From contig CALKBZ010000013.1 of NCBI GenBank assembly GCA_937775295.1, forward strand, positions 62,001 to 126,000: DNA of 64,000 nt. Reading direction: 5' to 3'. This document shows positions 20,057-28,720 of the stretch, one piece after another. Position 1 is the stretch's first letter; every line of letters begins with the position of its first letter. Origin of the DNA: an uncultured Opitutales bacterium (GTDB lineage Bacteria > Verrucomicrobiota > Verrucomicrobiia > Opitutales > Coraliomargaritaceae). The translations under genes and the position numbers were made by a program. The notes under the pieces are model-generated. The model saw only the letters and a program-made list of their open reading frames with translations, did not search any database and had not been told where the DNA came from.

Positions 20057-20527
20057 TTAAACGGGCCAGTTGCCATTCTCAATACGTGTCGATGAGCATC
20101 GATTGAAAGTCGCTTCCGTCATTTCATAAGCCCACGCCTGACCGAGACTGACGCCGTCCTCGTTAAAGTAATCGACGCGCACCCTCACATATTCATTAAG
20201 CTTATTGGGTCGATTTGACTTAAATCCCTCCAGTACATCAAGCTGCATAAAGTATTCTGGCCGCAAAAATGACAGCACATAGCCCTGCACCCACTCGTCG
20301 CCACGAAGAAAAACGCCCGGATACCCGACATGCAGATCATACAATGCACCCCGAATTTGTGCGGGCCGTACTTCGTTAACTTTGCCCTCGCAATAATGCG
20401 GCCAGTAATGCCCTCCTGGTTTTAAAGTGCCATAAACGAAAACTATATCATCTGACTGCGGCATACGTAAATTATTCGCGATGGGTTTAGCCTCTTTTTT
20501 CTTTATAAAAGGGGCTTTGTATTCCAC
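20057..20527 (-). CDS. gamma-glutamylcyclotransferase-like (AIG2/GGCT fold) protein
   Basis: A 156-residue protein with the GGCT signature FVYGTLKPGGHYW and the family pattern RGALYDLHVGYPGVFL. The acidic catalytic region matches DVLEGF. Enzymes of this fold form 5-oxoproline from gamma-glutamyl amines, but many members are unassigned. The start is uncertain: a GTG at 20527 has an AAAGGG-like ribosome site 4-5 bases upstream and adds 21 mostly basic residues, while an ATG at 20464 starts closer to the conserved domain. Confidence 0.8.
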   Translation of the reverse strand: MEYKAPFIKKKEAKPIANNLRMPQSDDIVFVYGTLKPGGHYWPHYCEGKVNEVRPAQIRGALYDLHVGYPGVFLRGDEWVQGYVLSFLRPEYFMQLDVLEGFKSNRPNKLNEYVRVRVDYFNEDGVSLGQAWAYEMTEATFNRCSSTRIENGNWPV

Positions 20528-20561
20528 TAAACCCTTTGAAAATTACAATAAATTCCGGGGT

Positions 20562-21086
20562 CTAAATGGAATCCAATGCGACTGCAACGCCATGCAAAAT
20601 AGCTGCTATTCGTACGGCGTCATGCACGTTGTCTTCATTCATGCCATCCTTTTTGACAGCAGCTTCGTGTGCTTTGAGACACATTTCGCAGCCTGCCAGA
20701 GCAGCTGGACCAATCGAAAATAGTTCGAAGTTGACCTTAGTCGTCGCCACTTGCTGCATCCGCATCATACGAAGATTAGCCGGGCGCTGATTATAGGCTT
20801 CTGTATTCATCAGGTGACGGAAACGATAATAGATAGTATTCATCCCCATGATAGAAGCGGCGCCACGCGCATCTTCCAGTGTTGCTGGGTTGACCCCCGC
20901 CGATTTAGCATCTGCCAAAACCGCAGCGGTCAATTCCGGATGACGGATGTAGTAAGCGGAGGCCAACGCAGTCCCCCAAGTTTGCTCCGAATCCAAAGAT
21001 TCACCTTCCAATACACGTTTCAAATTGATCCGTAGATCCTTGGCCTCAGTTGGCAAAGCCGTCAGCAATTCAATTATTTTTTCCAT
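20562..21086 (-). CDS. ahpD: alkyl hydroperoxide reductase AhpD
   Basis: Reductant of AhpC, a carboxymuconolactone-decarboxylase-fold protein of 174 residues. The redox pair Cys133-x-x-Cys136 and the nearby His140 appear in AGCEMCLKAH, the AhpD signature. The N-terminal half (QTWGTALASAYYIRHPEL) matches the family. The gene lies 5 bp downstream of ahpC, forming the AhpC-AhpD arrangement known from Mycobacterium, where AhpD passes electrons from lipoyl proteins to AhpC. A dihydrolipoyl-bearing E2 (pdhC) is encoded further along this window, though that link is only inferred. Confidence 0.93.
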   Translation of the reverse strand: MEKIIELLTALPTEAKDLRINLKRVLEGESLDSEQTWGTALASAYYIRHPELTAAVLADAKSAGVNPATLEDARGAASIMGMNTIYYRFRHLMNTEAYNQRPANLRMMRMQQVATTKVNFELFSIGPAALAGCEMCLKAHEAAVKKDGMNEDNVHDAVRIAAILHGVAVALDSI

Positions 21087-21091
21087 TAGTA

Positions 21092-21619
21092 TTATACATT
21101 AAGGGTGGCATCACCTTTATTCCAGTTACATGGGCATAGCTCATCCGATTGAATAGCATCCAATATCCGGATAATTTCCTTCACATTACGGCCAACGCTC
21201 AGGTTATTTACAGCCGCGTATTGGATCACATCATTAGGATCTACAATAAAAGTAGCACGCAGACAGACGCTTTCCTCTGGATCGAGAATACCCAAATCAT
21301 GAGCCAACTTAGGTGCCGCTATCAGCGGAATCTTGAGATCCCGTAGGTCTTCGTGGCTATTACGCCAAGCCATATGGCAGAATTCGTTGTCCGCACTGCC
21401 GCCTACAACGATCGCATCACGATCCTCAAATTCTTCCGCATTCTTGCTAAATTCAACAATTTCGGTGGGACAGACAAAAGTGAAGTCCTTCGGGTAAAAG
21501 AAGAAAACCTTCCACTTGCCATCGAAGCTCTCATTGCTGTACGTCGTTAGATCGTCGTTAGTCAGTCCATTACAGGCCTGTACTTTAAATTGAGGGAATT
21601 TATCGCCTACAGTATTCAT
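21092..21619 (-). CDS. ahpC: peroxiredoxin AhpC
   Basis: Two-Cys peroxiredoxin that reduces hydrogen and organic peroxides. The 175-residue protein has the peroxidatic Cys50 in FTFVCPTEI, and a resolving Cys in the C-terminal ELCPCNWNKGD, where two cysteines are close together. Length and motifs match AhpC of the AhpC-AhpD type. It is the first gene of the pair with ahpD. About 100 bp before its start lies a 16-bp palindrome (21716-21731) that could control this promoter or that of miaB. Confidence 0.95.
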   Translation of the reverse strand: MNTVGDKFPQFKVQACNGLTNDDLTTYSNESFDGKWKVFFFYPKDFTFVCPTEIVEFSKNAEEFEDRDAIVVGGSADNEFCHMAWRNSHEDLRDLKIPLIAAPKLAHDLGILDPEESVCLRATFIVDPNDVIQYAAVNNLSVGRNVKEIIRILDAIQSDELCPCNWNKGDATLNV

Positions 21620-21715
21620 GATATCTCGTTAATTTGTGTTCGCATTAATAAAAGAGCAGCAAAGTCGATAGGGACTCGCTTTAAGTCAAGTCAGACCATG
21701 CTTTTTTGAGCCACG

Positions 21716-21731
21716 CTGTGATTGATCACAG
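21716..21731. promoter_or_regulatory. palindrome between ahpC and miaB, CRP/FNR-like
   Basis: CTGTGATTGATCACAG has perfect 7-bp arms (CTGTGAT and ATCACAG) around two bases. The TGTGA/TCACA half-sites resemble CRP/FNR-family operators, but the spacing is N4 rather than the CRP N6. It lies in the gap between the divergent ahpC and miaB genes. A related TGTGATCACA occurs at about 6079-6090. The regulator is unknown. Confidence 0.35.
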
Positions 21732-21826
21732 AAATATAGCTGCCTTAGGTTTGAGCCTCATTCTAAGCTATTGTTGCGAGTTCTTCGTTTACAAAGGCGG
21801 TGGACTGCACATTCTCCGCACTCCTC

Positions 21827-23221
21827 ATGAACCGGGTCTATATTAAAACCTACGGGTGCCAAATGAATGAACGAGATTCCGAAGCGGTCGCCGCGATGCT
21901 TCGGGGGAAGGGCTATGCCTTAGTCGACAACGAAAGAGACGCCGACGTGGTTCTACTCAATACTTGTAGCGTGCGCGATCAGGCCGAACAAAAAGCAATT
22001 GGCAAGGCTGGCCACCTTGCAAAGCGTAAGCGTAAAGACCCTAATTTCATCATCGGCGTGATGGGCTGTATGGCTCAAAACCGTGGTGGCGCGCTGCTTG
22101 ATAGTTTGCCAGATCTAGACCTCATTATTGGCACTCAGAAATTCCACCGCGTGCCCGATCATTTGACTAATATAATCGCTACGATGCAGGGACAGGGTCC
22201 ACGCCCCGCCTCTATTGTTGACCTTGAAGAAGAAGCAGACTCGCAAAATACAATCAAATCGCACACCAGTGAGACGCGCCAAGTCACAGCGTTTGTCAGC
22301 ATCATGCAAGGCTGTAACATGAAGTGCTCGTATTGCATCGTACCAAAAACACGTGGCGTCGAACGCGGTCGACCAATGGACGAAATCATTGATGAGATCG
22401 AAAAGCTGGCTGCCAATGGCACGCGCGAGGTAACGCTTCTTGGCCAAATTGTGAATCAGTACGGGATAAGAGAATTCCCATTCGTGGACAAGAAGAGCCC
22501 ATTCGTTCAATTACTGGAACGTGTTCATGAAATTGCAGGCATAGATCGTATCCGTTTTACCAGCCCACACCCAGTCGGTTTCAAACAAGATTTGATCGAC
22601 TGCTACGCGCGTCTGCCCAAACTGGTCGAGTATATCCACTTTCCGATGCAAAGTGGAAGCAATCGTATTCTCAAAGCGATGCGGCGTCCGTACAGCATCG
22701 AAAAGTTCAAGAGCATCATCGCCGAACTGCGTAAAGTGCGCCCAGACATGTATATTTCGACGGACATCATTGTGGGCTTCCCTGGTGAAACTGACGAAGA
22801 CTTCGAGCTGACTCGTCAAGCTTTTGAAGAGGTTGGCTTCGATATGGCCTATTTATTTAAATACAGTGTTCGTCCAGGCACCACAGCCGAACCACTCGGC
22901 GACCCGATCACTAAAGAGCAAAAAGAAGAACGGAATCAGATTTTGCTCGAAATTCTTAGAAAAAGTTCACTCGCCCGGAACGAAACTCTCATTGGTCAAA
23001 ACGAAAATGTTCTGTTCGAAGGCCCCGCTAAGAAAGGTGAAGATATGTTTGTTGGCCGCACCCCGGGCAATCGCGTAGTCATCGTCAAAGCCAGCCCGCG
23101 CTTAATAGGCCAGATCGTGCCAGTTCGTTTCACTCGTGTCACAGCTAGTACACTTTTCGGTGAACTTGTACTCGAAGGTGTGGAAACGGAAGTAAATCAG
23201 GCAACGGCTGTTAACGTTTAA
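21827..23221 (+). CDS. miaB: tRNA-2-methylthio-N6-dimethylallyladenosine synthase MiaB
   Basis: Radical-SAM methylthiotransferase that converts i6A37 to ms2i6A37 in tRNA. I start at the ATG at 21827, just before the conserved VYIKTYGCQMN; a GTG at 21800 would add nine unrelated residues. The UPF0004 domain ligates one cluster through Cys11, Cys47 and Cys81. The radical-SAM Cys163-x3-Cys167-x2-Cys170 (CNMKCSYC) ligates the other. A TRAM RNA-binding domain closes the protein (about 390-450). Length of 464 residues is normal. Confidence 0.96.
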   Translation: MNRVYIKTYGCQMNERDSEAVAAMLRGKGYALVDNERDADVVLLNTCSVRDQAEQKAIGKAGHLAKRKRKDPNFIIGVMGCMAQNRGGALLDSLPDLDLIIGTQKFHRVPDHLTNIIATMQGQGPRPASIVDLEEEADSQNTIKSHTSETRQVTAFVSIMQGCNMKCSYCIVPKTRGVERGRPMDEIIDEIEKLAANGTREVTLLGQIVNQYGIREFPFVDKKSPFVQLLERVHEIAGIDRIRFTSPHPVGFKQDLIDCYARLPKLVEYIHFPMQSGSNRILKAMRRPYSIEKFKSIIAELRKVRPDMYISTDIIVGFPGETDEDFELTRQAFEEVGFDMAYLFKYSVRPGTTAEPLGDPITKEQKEERNQILLEILRKSSLARNETLIGQNENVLFEGPAKKGEDMFVGRTPGNRVVIVKASPRLIGQIVPVRFTRVTASTLFGELVLEGVETEVNQATAVNV

Positions 23222-23256
23222 ACAGCCTAACTGCTAAGTTTCCTTTACTAGGACAG

Positions 23257-23580
23257 TTAGCCACCTTCTTTGAGTGCAGAGAAATAATTGCGAGTCTGAG
23301 AGTGGTCGACCGTTTGCTCAGCTGCATCGCGTTCTAAATTAGATTGTGCTACATAGGCAGTGAGACCGCCGCTTTCGTTCACTAAAATATGGTACCATGG
23401 TTGTTCACGTGTCGGCTTTGTTTTATTTGCCAAATACCATTTATCGCCGGCCGCACACTGCGTGTCGTATGCTACGACTATACCATGATAGTGGTAGAGT
23501 CTATGTTTTACCTCGGCGCCGATTTTAAAATCGACTTGAGAAACCTGATTACCTTCAAACTCTGAAATGACCAACAGCAT
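23257..23580 (-). CDS. hspQ: HspQ/YccV-like hemimethylated-DNA-binding domain protein
   Basis: A 107-residue protein with the YccV-like fold: FKIGAEVKHRLYHYHGIVVAYD, then the conserved QPWYHILVNESGGLTAYVAQSNLE. Members include HspQ, a heat-shock factor affecting proteolysis of DnaA in E. coli, and F-box-associated domains. The first about 15 and last 20 residues are outside the domain. The gene is 31 bp past the end of ispH on the same strand, so it may share its transcript. The exact role is uncertain. Confidence 0.85.
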   Translation of the reverse strand: MLLVISEFEGNQVSQVDFKIGAEVKHRLYHYHGIVVAYDTQCAAGDKWYLANKTKPTREQPWYHILVNESGGLTAYVAQSNLERDAAEQTVDHSQTRNYFSALKEGG

Positions 23581-23610
23581 ATTTGAAGGCTAGCCAAATC
23601 TCAACAAAAC

Positions 23611-25365
23611 TCAACTTTCTACCTCAAACGCTTCAAGAATTGATTCGATTGATCGTATCGATTTTTTTGGGAAAAAACTGTTAATCTTATGAATCACTTG
23701 TTGAATTAATCCATCTGGGCACGATGCACCACCTGTTAACAAAATACACTTTGGCTTAGACAGAGCATCAAGAAAAGGCCGAATTACTTCATTTTCTGTG
23801 GATGTCTGGGTCGGATGGCATTGAAAGATATAGTGCCGTATTTCGTTCAATGTCAGAATATTAGCTTCGGACTGGATATAATGCGCATCTTCACCAAAAC
23901 GCTGCTCACACACACGGTAAAGATGGAAGGTATTTGAGCTGTTTTTACCGCCCACAACCAACGCTGCATCGATCGGCTGTTCAACCGCTTTATGAAGTGC
24001 ATCTTGATTTACCTGGGTTGCATAACAGAGCGTATCACCTTTACCTTTGGACCATAAATGTTCAGCTACCTGCGCTTCACCATAGTACTGTTTCATGAAC
24101 TCCCGTAGAAATTCAATAATAGTGAGCGTCTCGTTGCGAAGTAAGGTGGTTTGGTTGACCACTGCCAACTTTTGAAGATCTTTTTCTAGATCGAAACCTT
24201 TCGAATATAATCCTTTAAAAGTGTCTTCAAACAGTCGCTTTCTCTCAACACCTTTTGCCTTAATCACTTCAGTCAAAAGTCTGGCGTGCTCAATATTGCG
24301 AATCATCAAAGCTGGCCCATGACTCGAACTATTCGAAAAAGTAGCCTTGGTTTCTTCGTGCTCCGACTTGCCGTGAATGATGACCGTGAAGCCTTCTTTG
24401 GCATAGCGTCGCGCGGCCTTCCAAACCTTCTCTACCAACATACAAGTTGCGTCATTCTCTCGAATGCTAAGCCCTCGACGTAACAGCCGTACTTTATCCT
24501 CATTGGTAGCGCCAAATGCTGGAATGATGACAACATCGTCCGTAGTTAATTGATTCCAAATTGTATTAGGGCTTTCTGCATCTGACGCTACACTTCCATC
24601 CAAACAGAGGGGTAAGCCCTTGTCCGTTTGCAAATAACGAATCCCGCGCGCCAGCAAGTCCTCATTTACAAAGGGATTATGAATCAATTCACTGAGCATA
24701 AAAACCCGCTTCGTTGGATTGGCTGCGACCGTTTCGTAGGCACGCTCAATCGCGTTTTGAACACCGAGACAAAATCCGAAATGGCTAGGGATCACATAAC
24801 TCACCGCTCCAAAATCCAGTACTGCTGGTGTACTAGCAGTTCTTTCTTTCGTGCGTCGCACCGCTTTAATTGCACGGCAAAGTTTACTTTGGTATAATTC
24901 TTCCGATTGCTGATCTACGTAAATTGCACGATTTCGCTCTTTCGCAGTTCGAAATCGATAGATGTATTCGATTTCGGTCGAATCTAAGTATGGTATTCGA
25001 TGCAAATCAGGCTCGATCGTCTGTAAAACTTCCTCTAGAAATGGTGAGACATTCAGCTGACCATTTGCGGACTTTAGCTTAATTTCGTCTAGGCTGTAAT
25101 AATGCCCGTACTCAATGACTACATCACTTTGCAGTGCGCAATAAATTAACAATGATTGATCCACTGTCGTTTGCTGGCTCAATAAATACGCTTTACCAGC
25201 GATACCAGTCACTGGTTTTACACAGTCCTCAGTAAACACACACGCTTCTCCAGCTTTACTTGTATATGCTGGTTCAGCACATTGCTTGGCATTAATACGC
25301 ACCAATAAACGATTACGTTGATCAAATACGAGTAAGACTAAGAGTGATTCTACTGATTTTTCCAT
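23611..25365 (-). CDS. ispH: 4-hydroxy-3-methylbut-2-enyl diphosphate reductase with long N-terminal extension
   Basis: Last enzyme of the MEP isoprenoid pathway; it makes IPP and DMAPP at a [4Fe-4S] cluster. Using the ATG at 25365 it has 584 residues, far longer than the usual about 310-400. The IspH core begins near residue 185. It keeps all three cluster cysteines (SHFGFCLGV, NDATCMLVEKVW, TGGASCPDGLIQQV), the ELIHNP histidine and the GKSEHEET motif with the catalytic Glu. The first about 185 residues have no recognised domain and include DSTEIEYIYRFRTAKERNR. An upstream TTG at 25398 would overlap the OsmC gene by 10 bp. Confidence 0.93.
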   Translation of the reverse strand: MEKSVESLLVLLVFDQRNRLLVRINAKQCAEPAYTSKAGEACVFTEDCVKPVTGIAGKAYLLSQQTTVDQSLLIYCALQSDVVIEYGHYYSLDEIKLKSANGQLNVSPFLEEVLQTIEPDLHRIPYLDSTEIEYIYRFRTAKERNRAIYVDQQSEELYQSKLCRAIKAVRRTKERTASTPAVLDFGAVSYVIPSHFGFCLGVQNAIERAYETVAANPTKRVFMLSELIHNPFVNEDLLARGIRYLQTDKGLPLCLDGSVASDAESPNTIWNQLTTDDVVIIPAFGATNEDKVRLLRRGLSIRENDATCMLVEKVWKAARRYAKEGFTVIIHGKSEHEETKATFSNSSSHGPALMIRNIEHARLLTEVIKAKGVERKRLFEDTFKGLYSKGFDLEKDLQKLAVVNQTTLLRNETLTIIEFLREFMKQYYGEAQVAEHLWSKGKGDTLCYATQVNQDALHKAVEQPIDAALVVGGKNSSNTFHLYRVCEQRFGEDAHYIQSEANILTLNEIRHYIFQCHPTQTSTENEVIRPFLDALSKPKCILLTGGASCPDGLIQQVIHKINSFFPKKSIRSIESILEAFEVES

Positions 25366-25388
25366 AAAATTAAGTTGTTTATCATCAA

Positions 25389-25796
25389 CTACTTCCAATG
25401 GAAAATCATTGGTTTCTCAATTTCTGAATTTAAACTGTGATGCACTGGACAATTTTTTGCCGCTATTTGCACATGCCACTTTTGATCATCATTCAGCGCA
25501 ATTGGTAACCATATCTCGGTTGTTAATTTAGCAATACGCCGAGGTGAACTCGGCGTCATCTCTTTTTGTACCTCAATCCGCATACCATTTAAATCCAAGC
25601 CTAGCGCCTCCATCTGCATGCCAATAATTGTCGCAATACAAGAGCCTAAGGCAGAAGCACACAAATCGGTTGGCGAAAAACTTTCTCCCTTACCATTATT
25701 ATCGACTGGGGCATCCGTTTTAAACGTCTTACCGGACAACTCGTGTTCTAGCTGACAACGCAGCTCACCTTCATAGTTAATTTTTACTTTTACCAT
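25389..25796 (-). CDS. OsmC/Ohr-family protein
   Basis: A 135-residue OsmC-fold protein. The first redox Cys is in ALGSCIATIIGMQMEALGLDL and the second in KNCPVHHSL, matching the pair used by OsmC/Ohr to reduce organic hydroperoxides; YhfA-type members also carry both. The start MVKVKINYEGELRC fits the family. It lies just upstream of ispH on the same strand (23 bp to the ispH ATG), so they probably form a transcript with hspQ. Peroxide defence fits the ahpC-ahpD pair nearby. Confidence 0.88.
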   Translation of the reverse strand: MVKVKINYEGELRCQLEHELSGKTFKTDAPVDNNGKGESFSPTDLCASALGSCIATIIGMQMEALGLDLNGMRIEVQKEMTPSSPRRIAKLTTEIWLPIALNDDQKWHVQIAAKNCPVHHSLNSEIEKPMIFHWK

Positions 25797-25936
25797 TTCT
25801 AAAGTACAGTGGTTAAATACGTAGCCTAGGTCAACTTTACGCGGTAGCTAGATGAAATGTATTCTGCGATTGCACAGCGGGTGATCCGTTCTAACCTAGG
25901 GTTCTTTTACAAAGTGTAAGCCACCCATACTTAATT

Positions 25937-26305
25937 ATGTTTCAGGTCAATTTTAGTGAACAAAGCATGCACGAGCTTAACCAGCTTGAAACTCGCTCAC
26001 AAATGCTCCTCATTGAGGTTGTAAGTGGTTTATCACAAGAGCAGCTGGATCATCCTAATGATGAGCTTGGCTGTTTTAATCGTAATGGTAAAACCTACTA
26101 TCGAGTACGAGCAGGAGAATTTCGCATTTATTTTGAACAAGATAAGGATGGTTTATTTGCCCACTATATTCTTCACAAAAACACTCTTTCAGATTTCATA
26201 TTTCGGTTCAAAATGCCTGTATCAGAAGAGTTTATGGTCGAACAGCACGATTCCTTCTGGAAGTATCTCGAGTCGATTCGTCATAAAGATGATAAATCTG
26301 AATAA
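25937..26305 (+). CDS. RelE/ParE-fold-like small protein
   Basis: A 122-residue protein whose centre, RNGKTYYRVRAGEFRIYFEQD, resembles the YRVRVGDYRIYF strand pair of RelE/ParE toxins. The C-terminal 40 residues extend beyond that fold (FRFKMPVSEEFMVEQHDSFWKYLESI). No antitoxin-like gene is next to it; pssA follows 14 bp later on the same strand. A stand-alone RelE-like protein co-transcribed with pssA is more likely than an active toxin-antitoxin module. Confidence 0.65.
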   Translation: MFQVNFSEQSMHELNQLETRSQMLLIEVVSGLSQEQLDHPNDELGCFNRNGKTYYRVRAGEFRIYFEQDKDGLFAHYILHKNTLSDFIFRFKMPVSEEFMVEQHDSFWKYLESIRHKDDKSE

Positions 26306-26319
26306 CCCATCGCGTCTCA

Positions 26320-27189
26320 ATGAAAGATTCTGAAATACCGCCCAGCCATCAATATGCTGATTCTGATGAGGCCAGCCATATTTATTTACTTCCCAATAGC
26401 CTAACGGCAGGAAATCTCTTTTTTGGCTTTTTAGCCATTATGCGCTGCATTGAGGCGAACTACGCGACTGATCCAGCTATCATTAATGGCCATTTTGTCC
26501 AAGCGGTGTGGTTTATCTTCTTCGGTGTAGTCTGCGATGCTTTTGACGGCCGCGTCGCGCGCATGGGTGGCCGCGAATCACTGTTTGGCATCGAGTTCGA
26601 TTCCATCGCCGATGTTATATCGTTTGGGGTCGCACCAGCGATGATGATGATCTTTTTGATCCTAAAACCGACGGAGCAATATGATGGTGTCTTACCAGTG
26701 AGCCAATTGATCGGTTTTATTTATTTACTCTGTGCCGCTGTGCGCTTGGCTCGTTTTAATGTTTTAACTCATCCTATGTTAACTCAGTCAGAACGCTTAA
26801 AAGGCACCAAGGACTTTATTGGCCTACCCGTGCCAGCTGCCGCTGCAATGGTCGCCTCACTAGTGCTGGTTTACATTAGTTTCGAAAAGTATGGCTATGA
26901 AATGCATGGTTTTGAGCTGCTGATGCCACCATTGATGCTAGCGGTCGCCTTTTTGATGATCAGTAACATACCCTATCCAAGCTTTAAAGAAATCGATTGG
27001 CAGACCAGCACGCGCTTACAGACCTTTATTTTATTCATCTTTAGTCTAGGAATCGCCTTCGTCTTCAAAGAGCTTTTCTTCGCAATCTTTTTCTTCAGTT
27101 ACATCATGTTTGGCCCGATTCGGTACTTTTTCCGTATCTACCGTGCTAAAAAGCGCTTAAAAGAGGTCAACTTATCCTCTGGTGAATAA
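26320..27189 (+). CDS. pssA: CDP-diacylglycerol-serine O-phosphatidyltransferase
   Basis: Membrane enzyme that makes phosphatidylserine, the precursor of phosphatidylethanolamine. The 289-residue protein begins with the PssA-type LLPNSLTAGNLFFGFLAI. It carries the CDP-alcohol phosphotransferase motif as DAFDGRVARMGGRESLFGIEFDSIAD (D-x2-D-G-x2-A-R...G-x3-D-x3-D). Several membrane segments follow. Length and topology match subclass II PssA of Bacillus type. It sits between the RelE-like gene and the AT-rich gap before dnaN. Confidence 0.93.
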   Translation: MKDSEIPPSHQYADSDEASHIYLLPNSLTAGNLFFGFLAIMRCIEANYATDPAIINGHFVQAVWFIFFGVVCDAFDGRVARMGGRESLFGIEFDSIADVISFGVAPAMMMIFLILKPTEQYDGVLPVSQLIGFIYLLCAAVRLARFNVLTHPMLTQSERLKGTKDFIGLPVPAAAAMVASLVLVYISFEKYGYEMHGFELLMPPLMLAVAFLMISNIPYPSFKEIDWQTSTRLQTFILFIFSLGIAFVFKELFFAIFFFSYIMFGPIRYFFRIYRAKKRLKEVNLSSGE

Positions 27190-27431
27190 CTCGTTAATAA
27201 CTGTGAAAACATTGTGGAATAAAAATAAATCCAACTATTTGTCCACCTTTCTACCGAACACTTGACCGCACTATTCACAGCAAAAATAGCCGCTAAAGGC
27301 TTAATCAATAATTACTTGTTGAGTTATTATAGCTCATCCACACATATATTAAGAATAAGAGATTTATATATTAAAAAAGAGACTAATATATAAGCATTGC
27401 CAGTAACTCCAAATTCCCAAAAATTTAAGCC
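27190..27431. other. AT-rich gap upstream of dnaN, candidate oriC
   Basis: A 242-bp AT-rich gap. It contains DnaA-box-like words: CTATTCACA (27271-27279) and TCATCCACA (27334-27342), each one base from TTATNCACA, plus weaker inverse words near 27202-27221. An A/T-only run follows at about 27340-27400 (TATATATTAAAAAAG), which could serve as an unwinding element. Origins often lie beside dnaN, and parS-like sites occur 16 kb away. dnaA is absent, so this is only a candidate; it certainly also contains the dnaN promoter. Confidence 0.35.
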
Positions 27432-28559
27432 ATGAAGTTCAAGATCAACCAGGATCATTTTAGCAACGGCCTCCAACAGGTTCTCAATGTCGTCGGTGCA
27501 CGAGCCACCATGCCCATCCTCAGCAATGTGCTGATCGAAGCAGAAGAGGGGCACATTTCGTTAACGACAACTAACCTCGATCTCGGTATACGCTGCCGAA
27601 TTAAGGCAGACGTTTCTGAGCCTGGTGGCCTCACGCTGCCCGTGCGTAAATTGGCGACCATCATTCGCGAATTGCCTCAAAACGAAATTTTCATCGAAAC
27701 CAATGAAAACAATCAGGCTAAAATCACCTCCGGAGGCTCAAATTTCAAAATAATGGGTATCAGCACGGAGGAATTTCCACCACTACCTACATTTGAAAAC
27801 CGCCATGTTTTCGAACTACCTCAGGCTGAAATTGTAGGCATGTTAAAAAGTGTTTCTTATGGTCAATCAACTGATGAAAATCGCTACATTTTAAACGGTG
27901 TATATTTCAACTTTGCAGATGAAAAGCTTACTCTTGTCGCTACTGATGGGCGACGCCTCGCGTTAACCGCCCTCGATACAGAAATTAGCGAAGACAACGC
28001 AGGTAGTCTCATTCTTCCCGCTAAAACAGTTGCTGAGCTTGAGCGTTTGATGGGCAAGGGGGAGAAGGTCAAAATCGCTTTCAATGATCGTCAAGCGGCT
28101 TTTGAAATCAGTATTGATGATTCCAGTGATACTGGTTTGGTTGACCACTTATACCTAGTTTCGAAGATCGTTGAAGGAAACTACCCAAACTATCGACAAG
28201 TCATTCCAAAGGAGACTGAGCACCGCGTTAAAATCGAACGCGAACTCATGTTAGAGTGTGTACACCGTGCTGCCTTAGTCACATCCGATAAGAGCAATTC
28301 TGTGAAGCTTAAAGCCAGCAAGAACCTCTTGGAAATTTCTGGTTCAAGTGCTGAATATGGGGAATCGCATGAATCAATGGCCATTGCTTATGACGGACCT
28401 GAAGTTCAAGTCGCATTTAATCCTCAATTTCTTATCGAGCCATTGAAAGCATTGACTAAGGATGAAGTATTCTTCGAGTTCAAAGATGAGCTCAGTCCTG
28501 GGCTCTTTAAGACGCTCGATAACTTTATCTGTGTGGTTATGCCTCTGCGCCTAAATTAA
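27432..28559 (+). CDS. dnaN: DNA polymerase III subunit beta (sliding clamp)
   Basis: Processivity clamp that rings DNA and tethers polymerase III and other partners. The 375-residue protein starts [21 protein letters not shown] and has the three-domain repeat layout. Family blocks TDGRRLA and the C-terminal CVVMPLRLN (clamp tail, typically VxMPMRL) are present. It is normal in length. It is not accompanied by dnaA or recF. A strong stem-loop follows its stop codon. Confidence 0.97.
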   Translation: MKFKINQDHFSNGLQQVLNVVGARATMPILSNVLIEAEEGHISLTTTNLDLGIRCRIKADVSEPGGLTLPVRKLATIIRELPQNEIFIETNENNQAKITSGGSNFKIMGISTEEFPPLPTFENRHVFELPQAEIVGMLKSVSYGQSTDENRYILNGVYFNFADEKLTLVATDGRRLALTALDTEISEDNAGSLILPAKTVAELERLMGKGEKVKIAFNDRQAAFEISIDDSSDTGLVDHLYLVSKIVEGNYPNYRQVIPKETEHRVKIERELMLECVHRAALVTSDKSNSVKLKASKNLLEISGSSAEYGESHESMAIAYDGPEVQVAFNPQFLIEPLKALTKDEVFFEFKDELSPGLFKTLDNFICVVMPLRLN

Positions 28560-28601
28560 TTTTTAGGCCAACAGATTACCGCTGTTAATATCATTTATCG
28601 C

Positions 28602-28641
28602 CGAGCGAGTGAGCTATTGTCTCCCTCGCTCGTTTGCGTTT
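28602..28641 (+). terminator. stem-loop terminator after dnaN
   Basis: CGAGCGAG (28602-28609) pairs perfectly with CTCGCTCG (28625-28632), followed by TTTGCGTTT. It lies 43 bp after the dnaN stop and before the next plus-strand gene. The U-tract is interrupted, so it may be a weak intrinsic terminator. Confidence 0.55.
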
Positions 28642-28720
28642 AAAGTACAGACGAAAATGGAACAAGCGCCGTCATCCTGCATCATAATGCTACAGGATAA
28701 TCTATTTATTAAAATAAAAC

